Below, one piece after another: positions 25,901-36,275 of a stretch of DNA of 64,000 nucleotides. The position numbers and the translations under genes are program-made. The notes beneath the pieces were generated by a model. It saw nothing but the letters and a program-made list of their open reading frames with translations. It had not been told where the DNA came from and made no database searches. Source of the DNA: Kribbella sp. ALI-6-A (GTDB lineage Bacteria > Actinomycetota > Actinomycetes > Propionibacteriales > Kribbellaceae); assembly GCF_001984195.1 (NCBI RefSeq), contig NZ_MTQN01000009.1, positions 124,001 through 188,000 of the forward strand, given 5' to 3'. Every line of letters begins with the position of its first letter. Positions within the stretch are counted from its first letter, which is position 1.

Positions 25901-28175
25901 GCGGTACGTCGGGCGTGTGCGGCGCATCCGGAGTGTTGGTCCGCGGCACGTCCGGCGTGCGCGGGGCGTCCGGGGTGTGCGGCGCATCTGGAGTCCGGGT
26001 GTGCGGCGCGTCCGGCGTGTGCGTCCGCGGAGCGTCCGGCGTGTGGGTGCGCGGGACGTCGGGGGTGTGCGGCGCATCGGGCGTCCGCGGGGCGTCCGGG
26101 GTGTTGGTCCGCGGTGCGTCCGGCGTGGTCTGACCGTCGGCGCGGGTGGTCGACGGGCTGTCTCCACGGGAGGTCGGTGAGTCCGCGTGCGAGGTGTTCG
26201 GGCTGTCGCCCCGCGACGTGGGTGCGTCGGCATGCGAGGTGTTCGGGCTGTCCCCACGCGACGTGGGCGCGTCGGCATGAGACGTGTTGGGGCTGTCCCC
26301 ACGCGACGTGGGCGCGTCGGCATGAGACGTGTTGGGGCTGTCCCCACCACGAGACGTCGGCGCATCCGCGTGCGACGTGTTCGGACTATCCCCACGAGAT
26401 GCCGGCGCATCGCCGCGCGTCGGCGTCGGACCGTCCGGGTTCGACGCCGGGCTGTCGCTCCGGGAGGTCGGCGCATCGTTGCGCGTGCCGCTCGGGCTGT
26501 CGGTGTGCGTCGCCGGGCTCTCGTTGCGCGACCCCGGGCTGTCCGTACGCGGCGCGTCCGAATTCGACGTCGAGCTGTCCGCCCGCGACGGGCTGTCCGT
26601 GTTGTTCGCCGGGGCGTCGTTCGTCGGCCCGTCCTGGCGGCCCGTCGGAGAGTCCGTGTGGCTCGGCGAGTCCGTGCGAGTCGCAGGAGCGTCCTGGTTC
26701 CCGCCAGACGAACTGTCCGAGTCTCCACTTGAAGAGCTGTCCGAGCCTCGGCCCGTCGGCGCGTCCGAGTTTCCTCCGGTCGGCGAGTTCGGGCTGTCCG
26801 AGCGGCCGCCGGACGGGAAGTCCGAGCCGCTGGAGGAACTGCTGGAGGTGGACGTCGAACCGGAGTTGTGCGAACCGGATCCTACCGAGACCGGCGTGTG
26901 GTCGCCGCTCGGGACGTCGACGCCGCCGGTGTGCGGCAGGCTGACCCTCGAGGTCGGGATGTCCAGGCCGCTGAACTTCGCCATGCCGCCGATCACCGGG
27001 GCGTTGCCGACCTTGATCACCAGGTCGGAGACCTTCGGCAGCTTCAGCGCGGTGTTCACCGCGAGCTGGCCGGGGCGCAGCTTGCCGGCGATGTCGACCA
27101 CGACATCGGCGCCCTTGGCAACCTTCGCGGCAGCCGAGCCGTACTTACCGGCGATCGCCGTCGCACGCACCGCGCCACCCGCACCACCGGTACCGATCGT
27201 GGTGATCACGTTGAAGCCGACCTGGCCGAGCGCGCGACCGGGGTCCTCGCCCCACATGTCCCACGCAACCATGCCCTTCAGCACGGTCAGACCGACGTTG
27301 TCCAGGTACGCCGCGGTCTCGGGGAACATGGCGTGCATCAGCAGGTTCGCGCCGGGGACCGCCCACATCGCGGCGGAGGCGAGCGTCAGGCCGACGCCCT
27401 TCCAGGCGTTGCCGGCGTCGCTCCAGCCCTTCAGCTCGTAGCCGAAGATGCTGTTCACGCCGAGCGACTTCAGCAGCGGCTGGATCGGGATCAGCGTGGT
27501 CAGCGCGTCCAGCGTGCCGAGCAGGCCGTCGACGAAGATGCCCTTGAGCACACCGCCGGCGAAGTCAACCGCGTCCTCGTACCACGGGGCGTCGTATTCC
27601 AGCGGCTTGCCCCACGCCGGGTCCTTCTCCTCCTCGCCGTTGTCCTCCGGCGGCTTCTCGCCCTGCCGCAGGCCGCTGTCCTCCCACTTCTTGCCGCCGT
27701 AGAGGTCGACGATCTTGTTCGCGCACCGGCGCTCGGCGGCGCTGATCGCGTCGAGGTGACCCTGCAGGTCCTTGTGGAGCTGGTTCTCCTCCTTGACCCA
27801 GTCCTCGTTGTCGTCGATCTCGTCCTCGGGGGTGTCGCCGACCTTGGCCTTCCAGGCGTCGGCCCGGGTCCGGACCGACGCGAGGCCGGTCTTGTGCTGG
27901 CTGACCTCGGAGACGAACGTGTGCAGCGCCGAACCGATCGTGCCCAGGTTCGGGCCGAACAGTTCACCCTCTTTCTTGACCGGCTCCATCGCCCGCGCCA
28001 GCAGATGGGTCTCCGGACCCTTGGCGTAGTTGGTGTTGATGTTCTGCCGGAACCTGCGCTCGAGGTTCACACCGATCGTGGTGATCTCGGTGCCGACCGC
28101 GGTCAGGTCGTTGGCCGCCTGGGTGACCTGCTCCAGGTTGCCTTCGAACTTCGGGATGCCTTCGGGCTTGATCAT
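22929..28175 (-). CDS. Large type VII-exported polymorphic toxin with Tox-PL-like and unknown C-terminal domains
   Basis: This protein has 1748 residues. Residues 1-150 are helical and lack a signal peptide, fitting an ESX substrate. Residues about 205-390 hold several hydrophobic stretches (GGVLKGIFVDGLLG, VGLTLASAAMWAVPG). Residues about 430-900 are low-complexity Ser/Gly, DSP/DAP and HTPDAP repeats. Residues about 930-1110 match the papain-fold glutamine-deamidase toxin pattern (Tox-PL), with Cys963 in NNCGDNSRAF, His1051 in GGHWFNAF and Asp1067 in WADMQTG. Gln/His-rich and DPNRIENALHPDG repeats follow to about 1475. Residues about 1560-1748 form a second folded domain with AHEYVEARLM (His1658, Glu1659, Glu1662). 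It lies downstream of small ESX genes and its stop overlaps A4. Confidence 0.85.
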   Translation of the reverse strand: MIKPEGIPKFEGNLEQVTQAANDLTAVGTEITTIGVNLERRFRQNINTNYAKGPETHLLARAMEPVKKEGELFGPNLGTIGSALHTFVSEVSQHKTGLASVRTRADAWKAKVGDTPEDEIDDNEDWVKEENQLHKDLQGHLDAISAAERRCANKIVDLYGGKKWEDSGLRQGEKPPEDNGEEEKDPAWGKPLEYDAPWYEDAVDFAGGVLKGIFVDGLLGTLDALTTLIPIQPLLKSLGVNSIFGYELKGWSDAGNAWKGVGLTLASAAMWAVPGANLLMHAMFPETAAYLDNVGLTVLKGMVAWDMWGEDPGRALGQVGFNVITTIGTGGAGGAVRATAIAGKYGSAAAKVAKGADVVVDIAGKLRPGQLAVNTALKLPKVSDLVIKVGNAPVIGGMAKFSGLDIPTSRVSLPHTGGVDVPSGDHTPVSVGSGSHNSGSTSTSSSSSSGSDFPSGGRSDSPNSPTGGNSDAPTGRGSDSSSSGDSDSSSGGNQDAPATRTDSPSHTDSPTGRQDGPTNDAPANNTDSPSRADSSTSNSDAPRTDSPGSRNESPATHTDSPSGTRNDAPTSRSDSPASNPDGPTPTRGDAPASRGDSPNTSHADAPTSRGGDSPNTSHADAPTSRGDSPNTSHADAPTSRGDSPNTSHADAPTSRGDSPNTSHADSPTSRGDSPSTTRADGQTTPDAPRTNTPDAPRTPDAPHTPDVPRTHTPDAPRTHTPDAPHTRTPDAPHTPDAPRTPDVPRTNTPDAPHTPDVPRTHTPDAPRTHTPDAPHTPDVPRTNTPDAPHTPDAPHTRTPDAPAAHHAPDAPRTHTPDGSTSRAPDATTPHTGDAVPPVVAPHIGAGHGRSGGNGPDTPHGTTPSQPNNQHQPNQQNANQHNPNQQNPNQQQPPQPPQQPMTGHPGQHRHDAEPGRYNTYDPDGSLLQRFKAKVGANPLKNVRRWITDGNPHFHTQHPSVTNNCGDNSRAFVDTLQGKEPRLANADGRVPPGEYPEMHEYTGVRPEGIHVPGAKNSKEYTDGAYQQIRQALEGQPPGTAAIIGGKWDGPGGHWFNAFVDTDGVVRWADMQTGTISDVPPYTGTFTKLEAMVRRPGGDWESPLAPSMKVENVNGFRVETPNVPPAATNQHPLPPNAPPMPTHPPAQQHPLPPNAPPAPPHPPAQHQNPPQPQHSPQHPPAQHQQHAPQQQPAQHQQQPAQHQPVQHQQPQAQHQQQGPAQHQQSAQHQPVQHQQAPAQHQQPSAPHQEHGPAQHQHQQQPGPHQPAQHQQPSAPHQQHGPAQHQQQPSAPHQEHGPAQHQPAHQPAQPSTPHQEHGPGDQVPSAHDRAPDPSTRRDGPPPPQDARPMHDQPNAPRNPGDLDARLHPDGRPAPHAPRDPNRIENALHPDGPPAPHEPRDPNRIENALHPDGPPAPRVRDPREEFMQDRPGDGPSVDQRLHPDGPPVPRDPNRIENTLHPDGPPAPHDPNRIDNALNPERPAPVRDPREDFMQRPEERPRDPREDFMREDGPRDPREDVRQDPPGEHGDQSSASDGYGSSDQQAPGDSDPFAKDRFEAGPPQSDEFVEAPDSPEHAETYRQARTATHDVPRVAELTGVDPDMVALVKEHLFVRTHDVAVGPGDLRHGNFTPLGHVAGLWQKVLDGKSLTPNEVNELRSLVAHEYVEARLMESGVPYDSAHPSAWDEDGGRLATRGAARAHLVSPRPLQSWAEADLLRHWGSFLDLTPPPGGIAADLSNLDDVVRAAKEGMGW
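23750..24095 (-). repeat. In-frame DPNRIENALHPDGPPAP repeats of the toxin
   Basis: About five near-identical units encode DPNRIENALHPDGPPAP, partly interrupted by RDPREEFMQ-type segments. DNA identity between units is high, which favours slippage and recombination. They form a linker between the Tox-PL domain and the C-terminal domain. Confidence 0.8.
24240..24700 (-). repeat. In-frame Gln/His-rich repeat region of the toxin
   Basis: The segment encodes a long run of QHQQ, APHQEHGPAQHQ and PVQHQQ units directly after the Tox-PL domain. It is a low-complexity, probably disordered, His-rich linker that could bind metal. Confidence 0.75.
25690..26130 (-). repeat. In-frame HTPDAPRT/HTPDVPRT repeats of the toxin
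   Basis: Many short units of the form TPDAPxT or TPDVPRT are encoded before the Asn/Gln-rich segment. They make an extended Pro/Thr/Asp linker between the N-terminal export part and the Tox-PL domain. Confidence 0.8.
26156..26400 (-). repeat. 45-base tandem repeat in the toxin gene (DSPNTSHADAPTSRG units)
   Basis: About five copies with a strict 45-base period encode the 15-residue unit DSPNTSHADAPTSRG. The two middle copies are almost base-identical and one copy carries an extra codon. The pattern shows recent tandem duplication. Confidence 0.85.
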
Positions 28176-28193
28176 CTGTTCGTGTCCCCGGGA

Positions 28194-28607
28194 TCAGACG
28201 GCGCGGGTGGTGGACGACGGCTGCGGCTGCTGCTCTGCTCGCGCGGCGGCGGCCGCGTTCCGGATCACCTGACGAGGATCGACGCCCTCGGTCAACTGGA
28301 TGCCGCGCTGGGCGGCCAGAGCCATCTCCTGCTGGCCGTTGGCCAGGGCGGTGAGCGCGGCGGCGGTGCCCTGCATCACGTCACCGGTGTGCTTGACCAT
28401 GCCGGGCAGCGAGTCCTTCCACTTCTCCACGAACTCGCTGATCGCGATGCCGATCGGGCCGCCCTTGCCGTTCAGCGAGGCTTGCGTGCCGGCCGTGGTC
28501 AGGCCGTTGCTGAGCTTCGTGCCGATGGCCTCGAAGGCCTTCGCGTCGGTCTGCATCCCCTGCAGGTCCGCCATCGCCGCCGCTGCTTCAACAGTCCAGT
28601 TGACCAT
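28194..28607 (-). CDS. DUF6507-type ESX-associated protein
   Basis: The 137-residue helical protein starts MVNWTVEAAAAMADLQGMQT and contains FVEKWKDSLPGMVKHT and LANGQQEMALAAQRG. I recognise this pattern as DUF6507, found with ESX-type small proteins in Streptomyces relatives. Size and helical nature fit an EspC/WXG100-like secreted partner. It ends 18 bases before the toxin start and is probably a chaperone-like co-substrate of the toxin. Confidence 0.7.
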   Translation of the reverse strand: MVNWTVEAAAAMADLQGMQTDAKAFEAIGTKLSNGLTTAGTQASLNGKGGPIGIAISEFVEKWKDSLPGMVKHTGDVMQGTAAALTALANGQQEMALAAQRGIQLTEGVDPRQVIRNAAAAARAEQQPQPSSTTRAV

Positions 28608-28751
28608 GCCTCTACCTCTCGCCGCCCCACGCAGGGCTCACCCGTGAAACTCTCGTCCGAACGCGATCCAGCCGTCGTGCCCCGACGGCACCCCGGACGA
28701 CCAGCGCGCGGCACCGCGCGCCGGCCGTGGGCCTGCTGACTACCCGATCGA

Positions 28752-29060
28752 TCAGGTGTTGCCGATGTCCGTCACGGCCTTCGACGCGGCCTTGAACGCG
28801 GTGTCCGCGTGGGTGTCGAACTCGGCCAGCGTGCTCGCCAGCGACTTGATGATGTTCTGCACCTCGGTGGCGGCGGCGTTGAACTTCGCCTCGACCGCGC
28901 CGTACTCGTCCAGCACCTTGGTCATCGTCGCGTCGCCGCGCATGGCCTTCACGTTCGCCTGGTGCTGGGCGATCAGCGACTCGATCTGCGCGGACAGGCT
29001 CTTGATCGCCGCCTGGGTCTCGCCGCTGGCGCCGCTGTCGTAGCTGTTGCGGTTGCTCAT
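28752..29060 (-). CDS. Small ESAT-6-like (ESX substrate) protein
   Basis: The 102-residue all-helical protein starts MSNRNSYDSGASGETQAAIK and ends DTAFKAASKAVTDIGNT. The SYDxxASGxxQ start is shared with proteins annotated as ESAT-6-family in Streptomyces. A canonical WxG is not present. Length, helicity and position beside a second small helical protein fit an Esx heterodimer exported by EccC/EccD. The ATG at 29060 is preferred over the longer frame, which runs into the upstream gene. Confidence 0.75.
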   Translation of the reverse strand: MSNRNSYDSGASGETQAAIKSLSAQIESLIAQHQANVKAMRGDATMTKVLDEYGAVEAKFNAAATEVQNIIKSLASTLAEFDTHADTAFKAASKAVTDIGNT

Positions 29061-29079
29061 CTGTCTGTGTCTCCCCGTA

Positions 29080-29421
29080 TCAGCGCTTGTTGAACTTGGC
29101 GCCGTCGAAGTTCGCCGCACCTTCGGACTTCTTGGCGGCCTGGGCCATCTCGCTCATACCGGTCTGGGTGGCGGCGTCCATGCCCTGCTGACCCTTGTTG
29201 ATCGCGGCCAGGCCGGCGTTCAGGTCTGCGGCGATGCCGTCGACGCGGCTCTTGAAGGACATGAAGGCGTCGTGCCCGCTACCGCGGAGCTTGCCCTCCA
29301 GCGGCTGAGCGGCCGCGGCCAGGCGCTTGACCAGACCGCCGAGGTCCTGGGTCTTGCCGCCCGTCTTCTTGGCCAGGGTGCCGAGGGTGTCCTTACCCAT
29401 GTCCCAACGCTGTCCACTCAC
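29080..29421 (-). CDS. WXG100-like ESX substrate
   Basis: The 113-residue helical hairpin protein has the turn segment LEGKLRGSGHDAFMSFKSRV, which aligns with the WRGxGAxAF turn of EsxB-type WXG100 proteins with Trp replaced by Leu. The GTG at 29421 has GGAGGG 9 bases upstream and is preferred over the ATG at 29400. It is the likely partner of the 28752-29060 product, 19 bases further down the same strand. Confidence 0.75.
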   Translation of the reverse strand: MSGQRWDMGKDTLGTLAKKTGGKTQDLGGLVKRLAAAAQPLEGKLRGSGHDAFMSFKSRVDGIAADLNAGLAAINKGQQGMDAATQTGMSEMAQAAKKSEGAANFDGAKFNKR

Positions 29422-29533
29422 AACTGCTATCCCTCCGAAGTGATGGTGCCGGCTGCCGACTCCCCACCATAGACGCGGCCGGGGTCGCGTCCGGTTCCCT
29501 GCCGGCGGCCGGAATCGTGGTGGGAAAGGTGGT

Positions 29534-29881
29534 TCAGGACCGCGGCGGCGTCGGCGGCGCCGGGGTTCGGCTCGACACCGGAGTGCCGGTCGGCGACGGC
29601 GTACCGGTCGGCGAACTGCTCGGGTCACCGCCCACCGTGGAACTGGGGCTCGGGGCAACGGGTCCGTTGCCCGGCCCTTTGCCCCGGGAGTCCTGGATGA
29701 ACGAGTAACCCACGCAGCCGGCGCAGATCACCGCGGCGACCGCCACGCTGGCGAACAGCTTGGTGATGCCCTCGTCGAGCGTCTTGCGCGAACGGGCAGC
29801 ACCGAACAGCCACGCCTCCCGCAACCGCCGGCGCCGGACCGCCACCGACTCGATCAGCTGGGAGTCGTACTGCCGTGACAC
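29534..29881 (-). CDS. Small single-pass membrane protein upstream of the Esx genes
   Basis: The 115-residue protein has a basic cytoplasmic N-terminus (VAVRRRRLREAWLFGAARSRK), one transmembrane segment (about residues 43-61, FASVAVAAVICAGCVGYSF) and a Ser/Pro/Thr-rich outer tail. Family not recognised. It is the first gene of the strand that continues with the Esx genes and the toxin, so a link to secretion is likely but unproven. Confidence 0.65.
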   Translation of the reverse strand: MSRQYDSQLIESVAVRRRRLREAWLFGAARSRKTLDEGITKLFASVAVAAVICAGCVGYSFIQDSRGKGPGNGPVAPSPSSTVGGDPSSSPTGTPSPTGTPVSSRTPAPPTPPRS

Positions 29882-29974
29882 GTGTTCCCCTTCGGTCCGC
29901 CACCTGGTTCGCGCCTAATCTAAACGCTCAGAGGTTCTCCGCGCCGACCGGCCCGCACCGTTGCGGCAGCACGC

Positions 29975-30014
29975 AAAAGTGAGCGCGCCAGTACGTTCGT
30001 ACCGGCGCGCTCAC
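29975..30014 (-). terminator. Rho-independent terminator of uvrA
   Basis: On the minus strand an 11-bp stem (GTGAGCGCGCC and complement), extended by an inner GTAC pair, is followed by TTTT. It begins 11 bases after the uvrA stop. Confidence 0.8.
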
Positions 30015-30024
30015 CCGTGCTTCG

Positions 30025-33048
<3,024 letters not shown>

Positions 33049-33094
33049 AAGCTCACTCTCAGCCGTTCGAAGGGTTCAGGGACATGCCCGATCT

Positions 33095-33117
33095 AGGCTA
33101 ACCAGGCCCACCGACAA
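33095..33117 (-). promoter_or_regulatory. RecA-NDp/PafBC-type promoter of uvrA
   Basis: The minus strand reads TTGTCGGTG, 8 bases, TAGCCT. This is an exact match to the LexA-independent DNA-damage promoter consensus TTGTCRGTG-N8-TAnnnT. Transcription would start about 40 bases before the uvrA GTG. Confidence 0.8.
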
Positions 33118-33150
33118 AAACTTCCACGCCGGATCCCGGGGGCTCCGCGT

Positions 33151-33166
33151 TCGAAAGTCTATTCGA
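33151..33166. promoter_or_regulatory. Weak LexA-box-like palindrome
   Basis: TCGAA-6-TTCGA keeps the outer arms of the actinobacterial SOS box (TCGAACRNRYGTTCGA) but lacks the inner C and G. It lies about 100 bases upstream of uvrA and about 100 upstream of the divergent MBL gene. LexA binding is uncertain. Confidence 0.3.
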
Positions 33167-33262
33167 TCACCTCATGCTCTCCGAACGAGCGGTACCCGGA
33201 TCAGGTCACGCCAGTCCCCGCGCTCGTACCGCCGGCCGGCCGATGGGTGCGAGGATCGTCAC

Positions 33263-33922
33263 ATGACGGATTACCACGGCAACGTCCGCGTCGGCGGCCC
33301 CGCGCAGACCCACGAACTCGCGCAGCTGATGATCACCAAGGTCGCGGTCGGCCCGATGGACAACAACGCCTATCTGCTGCGCTGCCGGCAGACCGACGAA
33401 CAGCTCCTGATCGACGCGGCCAACGACGCGCACACCCTGCTGACCCTGATCGGCAGCGGCGGAATCAGCCGGGTCGTCACCACCCACCGCCACGGCGACC
33501 ACTGGCAGGCGCTCGGTGAGGTCGTCGCCGCCACGGGCGCGACCACGCTCGCCGGCCGGTACGACGCGGAAGGCATCGAGGTCCCGACCGACGAGCTCGT
33601 CGACGACGGCGACACCATCTCCCTCGGCACCGTCGGCCTCCGCGTGATCCACCTGACCGGCCACACCCCCGGCTCGATCGCGCTCCTGTACGACGACCCG
33701 AAGGGCGCCCCGCACCTGTTCACCGGCGACTCGCTGTTCCCCGGCGGCGTCGGCAACACCCGCGGCGACGCGAAGAACTTCGAGTCGCTGATCAACGACG
33801 TCGAGTCCAAGCTCTTCGACCGGCTCCCCGACGAGACCTGGGTCTACCCCGGCCACGGCGCCGACACCGCGCTGGGCACCGAACGCCCCCACCTCCCGGA
33901 ATGGCGGGCGCGCGGTTGGTGA
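33263..33922 (+). CDS. MBL-fold metallo-hydrolase (glyoxalase II-like)
   Basis: The 219-residue protein has the binuclear metal motif THRHGDHW (HxHxDH, residues about 75-82), a second His in TGHTPGSIAL, Asp in FTGDSLFPGG and His in YPGHGADT. This set is typical of hydroxyacylglutathione-hydrolase-like MBL enzymes; the thioester substrate is unknown. The ATG at 33263 has GAGG 8 bases upstream; the longer frame would begin inside uvrA. It is divergent from uvrA and ends before a strong terminator. Confidence 0.88.
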   Translation: MTDYHGNVRVGGPAQTHELAQLMITKVAVGPMDNNAYLLRCRQTDEQLLIDAANDAHTLLTLIGSGGISRVVTTHRHGDHWQALGEVVAATGATTLAGRYDAEGIEVPTDELVDDGDTISLGTVGLRVIHLTGHTPGSIALLYDDPKGAPHLFTGDSLFPGGVGNTRGDAKNFESLINDVESKLFDRLPDETWVYPGHGADTALGTERPHLPEWRARGW

Positions 33923-33946
33923 GTCCTACCTGCTGAGCGAAACACG

Positions 33947-33976
33947 AAGGGCACCGGCGTGATGCCGGTGCCCTTT
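33947..33976. terminator. Bidirectional terminator between the MBL gene and tRNA-Pro
   Basis: A 12-bp stem (AAGGGCACCGGC and complement) with a 5-base loop is followed by T on the plus strand. It can stop the MBL transcript and, from the other side, the tRNA transcript that ends at 33984. Confidence 0.8.
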
Positions 33977-33983
33977 CGCACTG

Positions 33984-34056
33984 TCGGGCTGGCCAGACTT
34001 GAACTGGCGACCCCCGGTCCCCCAGACCGGTGCGCTACCAACTGCGCCACAGCCCG
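33984..34056 (-). tRNA. tRNA-Pro (anticodon GGG)
   Basis: The 73-nt gene folds as a cloverleaf: acceptor stem CGGGCTG/CAGCCCG, D stem GCGC/GCGC, anticodon stem CCGGT/ACCGG with loop CTGGGGG (anticodon GGG), and T stem GCCAG/CTGGC with loop TTCAAGT. The discriminator is A and CCA is not encoded. It reads CCC and CCU codons. It lies 72 bases downstream of der on the same strand. Confidence 0.95.
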
Positions 34057-34128
34057 AACCGCTGCTCCCAGGAGGAGCGAGCGGGTAAACCTTACCCCAT
34101 CAGCGGCAGTGCTTTCGCACCGGTGGGG

Positions 34129-35508
34129 TCAGCGTTTCGCCTTCTTCTGCCGGGCCCGGATCTGCACGTGCACCGGGCTGCCGACGAAGCCGAAGTCCTC
34201 GCGCAGCCGGCGTTCGATGAAGCGCTGGTAGGACGGCTCGATCTGCCCGGAGGTGAAGATCGCGAAGGTCGGCGGCATCGTCGAGGCCTGGGTGCCGAAC
34301 AGGATCTTCGGCTGCTTGCCGGAGCGGACCGGATGCGGGTGCGCGGCAACCAACCGGCCGAGGAACGCGTTCAGCTGGCCGGTCGGGACGCGGGTCTGCC
34401 AGCCGTCCAGCGCCGCCTCGATGGCCGGCACCAGCTTCTCCATGTGCCGGCCGGTCAGCGCGCTGATGTTCACCCGCGGCGCCCAGCGCAGCTGGACCAG
34501 GTCGCGGTCGATCTCCTTCTCCAGGTAGTAGCGCCGGTCCTCGTCGACCATGTCCCACTTGTTGTAGGCGATCACGAGGGCCTTGCCGGCCTCCTCGACC
34601 GTGTTCATGATCCGCAGGTCCTGCTCGGTCATCGGCTCGGAGGCGTCGACCACCACCACGACGACCTCGGCGCGCTCGATCGCGCTGTTGGTCCGCAGGC
34701 TGGCGTAGTACTCGTGGCCCTGGACGTTCTTCACCTTGCGCCGGATACCGGCGGTGTCGATGAAGCGCCACTGCTTGCCGGCCAGCGTGATCAGCTCGTC
34801 CACCGGGTCGACCGTGGTGCCGGACACGTCGCTGACGACGACCCGGTCCTCCTTGGCGACCTTGTTCAGCAGCGAGGACTTGCCCACGTTCGGCTTGCCG
34901 ACGATCGCGACCCGGCGCGGTCCCCCGCTCTCGGGATCGCGCTCCGGCGGCGCCTCCGGCAGGGCGGCCAGTACGGCGTCCAGCATGTCGCCGGTCCCCC
35001 GGCCGTGCATCGCCGAAATCGGGTGCGGCTCGCCGATGCCGAGGCTCCACAGGTTCATCGCCTCGGCCTCGACCCGCTGGTCGTCGACCTTGTTCGCGGC
35101 CAGCACGACCGGCTTGCCGGACTTGCGCAGCACCCGGACGACGGCCTCGTCGGCGTCGGTGATGCCGACGGTCGCGTCCACCACGAACAGCACCGCGTCG
35201 GCCGCGTTGATCGCGACCTCGGCCTGGGCGGCGACGAGCGCGGCCATGCCGACCGCGTCCGGGTCCCAGCCGCCGGTGTCGACCACCGTGAAGGACCGGC
35301 CGGCCCAGTCCGCGTCGTACGAGACGCGGTCCCGGGTGACGCCCGGGGTGTCCTCCACGACCGCCTCGCGGCGGCCGATGATCCGGTTCACCAGCGTCGA
35401 CTTGCCGACGTTCGGGCGGCCTACGATCGCCAGAACGGGCACGGGGCCGGTGTCGTCGCCGCGCGACGGCTCGGCGTCGTACTCGTAGCCCGTGGGCAGG
35501 TCACTCAT
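34129..35508 (-). CDS. der: Ribosome biogenesis GTPase Der (EngA)
   Basis: The 459-residue protein has two consecutive GTPase domains ([13 protein letters not shown] near residue 24, [13 protein letters not shown] near 200; [27 protein letters not shown]) and a C-terminal KH-like domain. Der acts in maturation of the 50S subunit. The ATG at 35508 overlaps the plsC stop by 8 bases. The longer frame only extends into plsC. Last protein gene of the aroH-tyrA-cmk-plsC-der operon. Confidence 0.96.
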   Translation of the reverse strand: MSDLPTGYEYDAEPSRGDDTGPVPVLAIVGRPNVGKSTLVNRIIGRREAVVEDTPGVTRDRVSYDADWAGRSFTVVDTGGWDPDAVGMAALVAAQAEVAINAADAVLFVVDATVGITDADEAVVRVLRKSGKPVVLAANKVDDQRVEAEAMNLWSLGIGEPHPISAMHGRGTGDMLDAVLAALPEAPPERDPESGGPRRVAIVGKPNVGKSSLLNKVAKEDRVVVSDVSGTTVDPVDELITLAGKQWRFIDTAGIRRKVKNVQGHEYYASLRTNSAIERAEVVVVVVDASEPMTEQDLRIMNTVEEAGKALVIAYNKWDMVDEDRRYYLEKEIDRDLVQLRWAPRVNISALTGRHMEKLVPAIEAALDGWQTRVPTGQLNAFLGRLVAAHPHPVRSGKQPKILFGTQASTMPPTFAIFTSGQIEPSYQRFIERRLREDFGFVGSPVHVQIRARQKKAKR

Positions 35509-36229
35509 CACGATCCTTCTTCTCTGGCTTGCCCGGAAGCGGGTGGCCGGTGGCTGCGACGGCGGCCTGGACATGCGCCCGCAAGACGTCGCCGATCTGG
35601 TCGGCCACCGCCCGTACGTCGGTGTGCCTCCGAGGAAAGGGTACGCGGTCCACCGTGAAAGGTGTGCCGTACACGACGTCCACCCGGCTCCCCCACGGCG
35701 GGAACCGCTCCACGTCGCCGCCGGGCAGCCGGGTGCCGAGCAGGGCCACCGGCAGGATCGGCGCCCCGGTGACCATCGCCAGGTAGGCCACCCCGACCCT
35801 GACCTTGCGGAAGTCGCCGCGGCCGCGGGTGCCCTCGGGGTAGATGCTCATCACGTGGCCGTCGCGGAGCACCTTGATCGCCTTGCGGATCGCCAGTACG
35901 TCGTACGTCGAACGGTCGACCGGGATCTGCCCGGCCAGGTGCAGGATCTTGCCCTGCAGGCCGCCGAACGCCTCGATCTTGCCGAGCTGGTGCAGCATTC
36001 TCGGCGCCGTCGCGCCGAGCAGTGGTCCGTCGAGCAGGCCGAGGTGGTTCGGCGCCACCAGCACCGCACCGGTCCGCGGGAACCGGTCCTCGTGGTGGAT
36101 CGTCAGGTCGTAACGCAAGCGGAAGTACGGCCGGACGACGTGCCGGATGACCCCGCCGAGCCGGTACGGCAGGGTCTGCAGGTCGTCCGTTCGGGGCAGC
36201 TCCTGGTGCCCGGTCAGTTCCGCGGTCAT
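35501..36229 (-). CDS. 1-acyl-sn-glycerol-3-phosphate acyltransferase (PlsC type)
   Basis: The 242-residue protein shows PlsC acyltransferase block I (NHLGLLD, from the NHxxxxD family) and block III (YPEGTRGRG), with block [11 protein letters not shown]. It would acylate lysophosphatidate, or a related lysolipid, at the inner membrane face. It lies between cmk and der, a common place for such a gene in actinobacteria. Confidence 0.88.
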   Translation of the reverse strand: MTAELTGHQELPRTDDLQTLPYRLGGVIRHVVRPYFRLRYDLTIHHEDRFPRTGAVLVAPNHLGLLDGPLLGATAPRMLHQLGKIEAFGGLQGKILHLAGQIPVDRSTYDVLAIRKAIKVLRDGHVMSIYPEGTRGRGDFRKVRVGVAYLAMVTGAPILPVALLGTRLPGGDVERFPPWGSRVDVVYGTPFTVDRVPFPRRHTDVRAVADQIGDVLRAHVQAAVAATGHPLPGKPEKKDRDE

Positions 36230-36275
36230 GGGGACTCCCGGCCTGGACTGAGGAGCGGAGGGAGCATCAGTACCC

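Noticed and set aside
22683..26180. Open frame of 1165 codons on the plus strand opposite the toxin
   Set aside because: Its Arg/Leu/Val repeats mirror the in-frame repeats of the toxin gene. It has no ribosome site and no ordered domain.
23750..26400. Regular DNA repeats that could suggest a CRISPR array
   Set aside because: The repeats are in frame, have no unique spacers of constant length and encode low-complexity protein segments. No cas genes are near.
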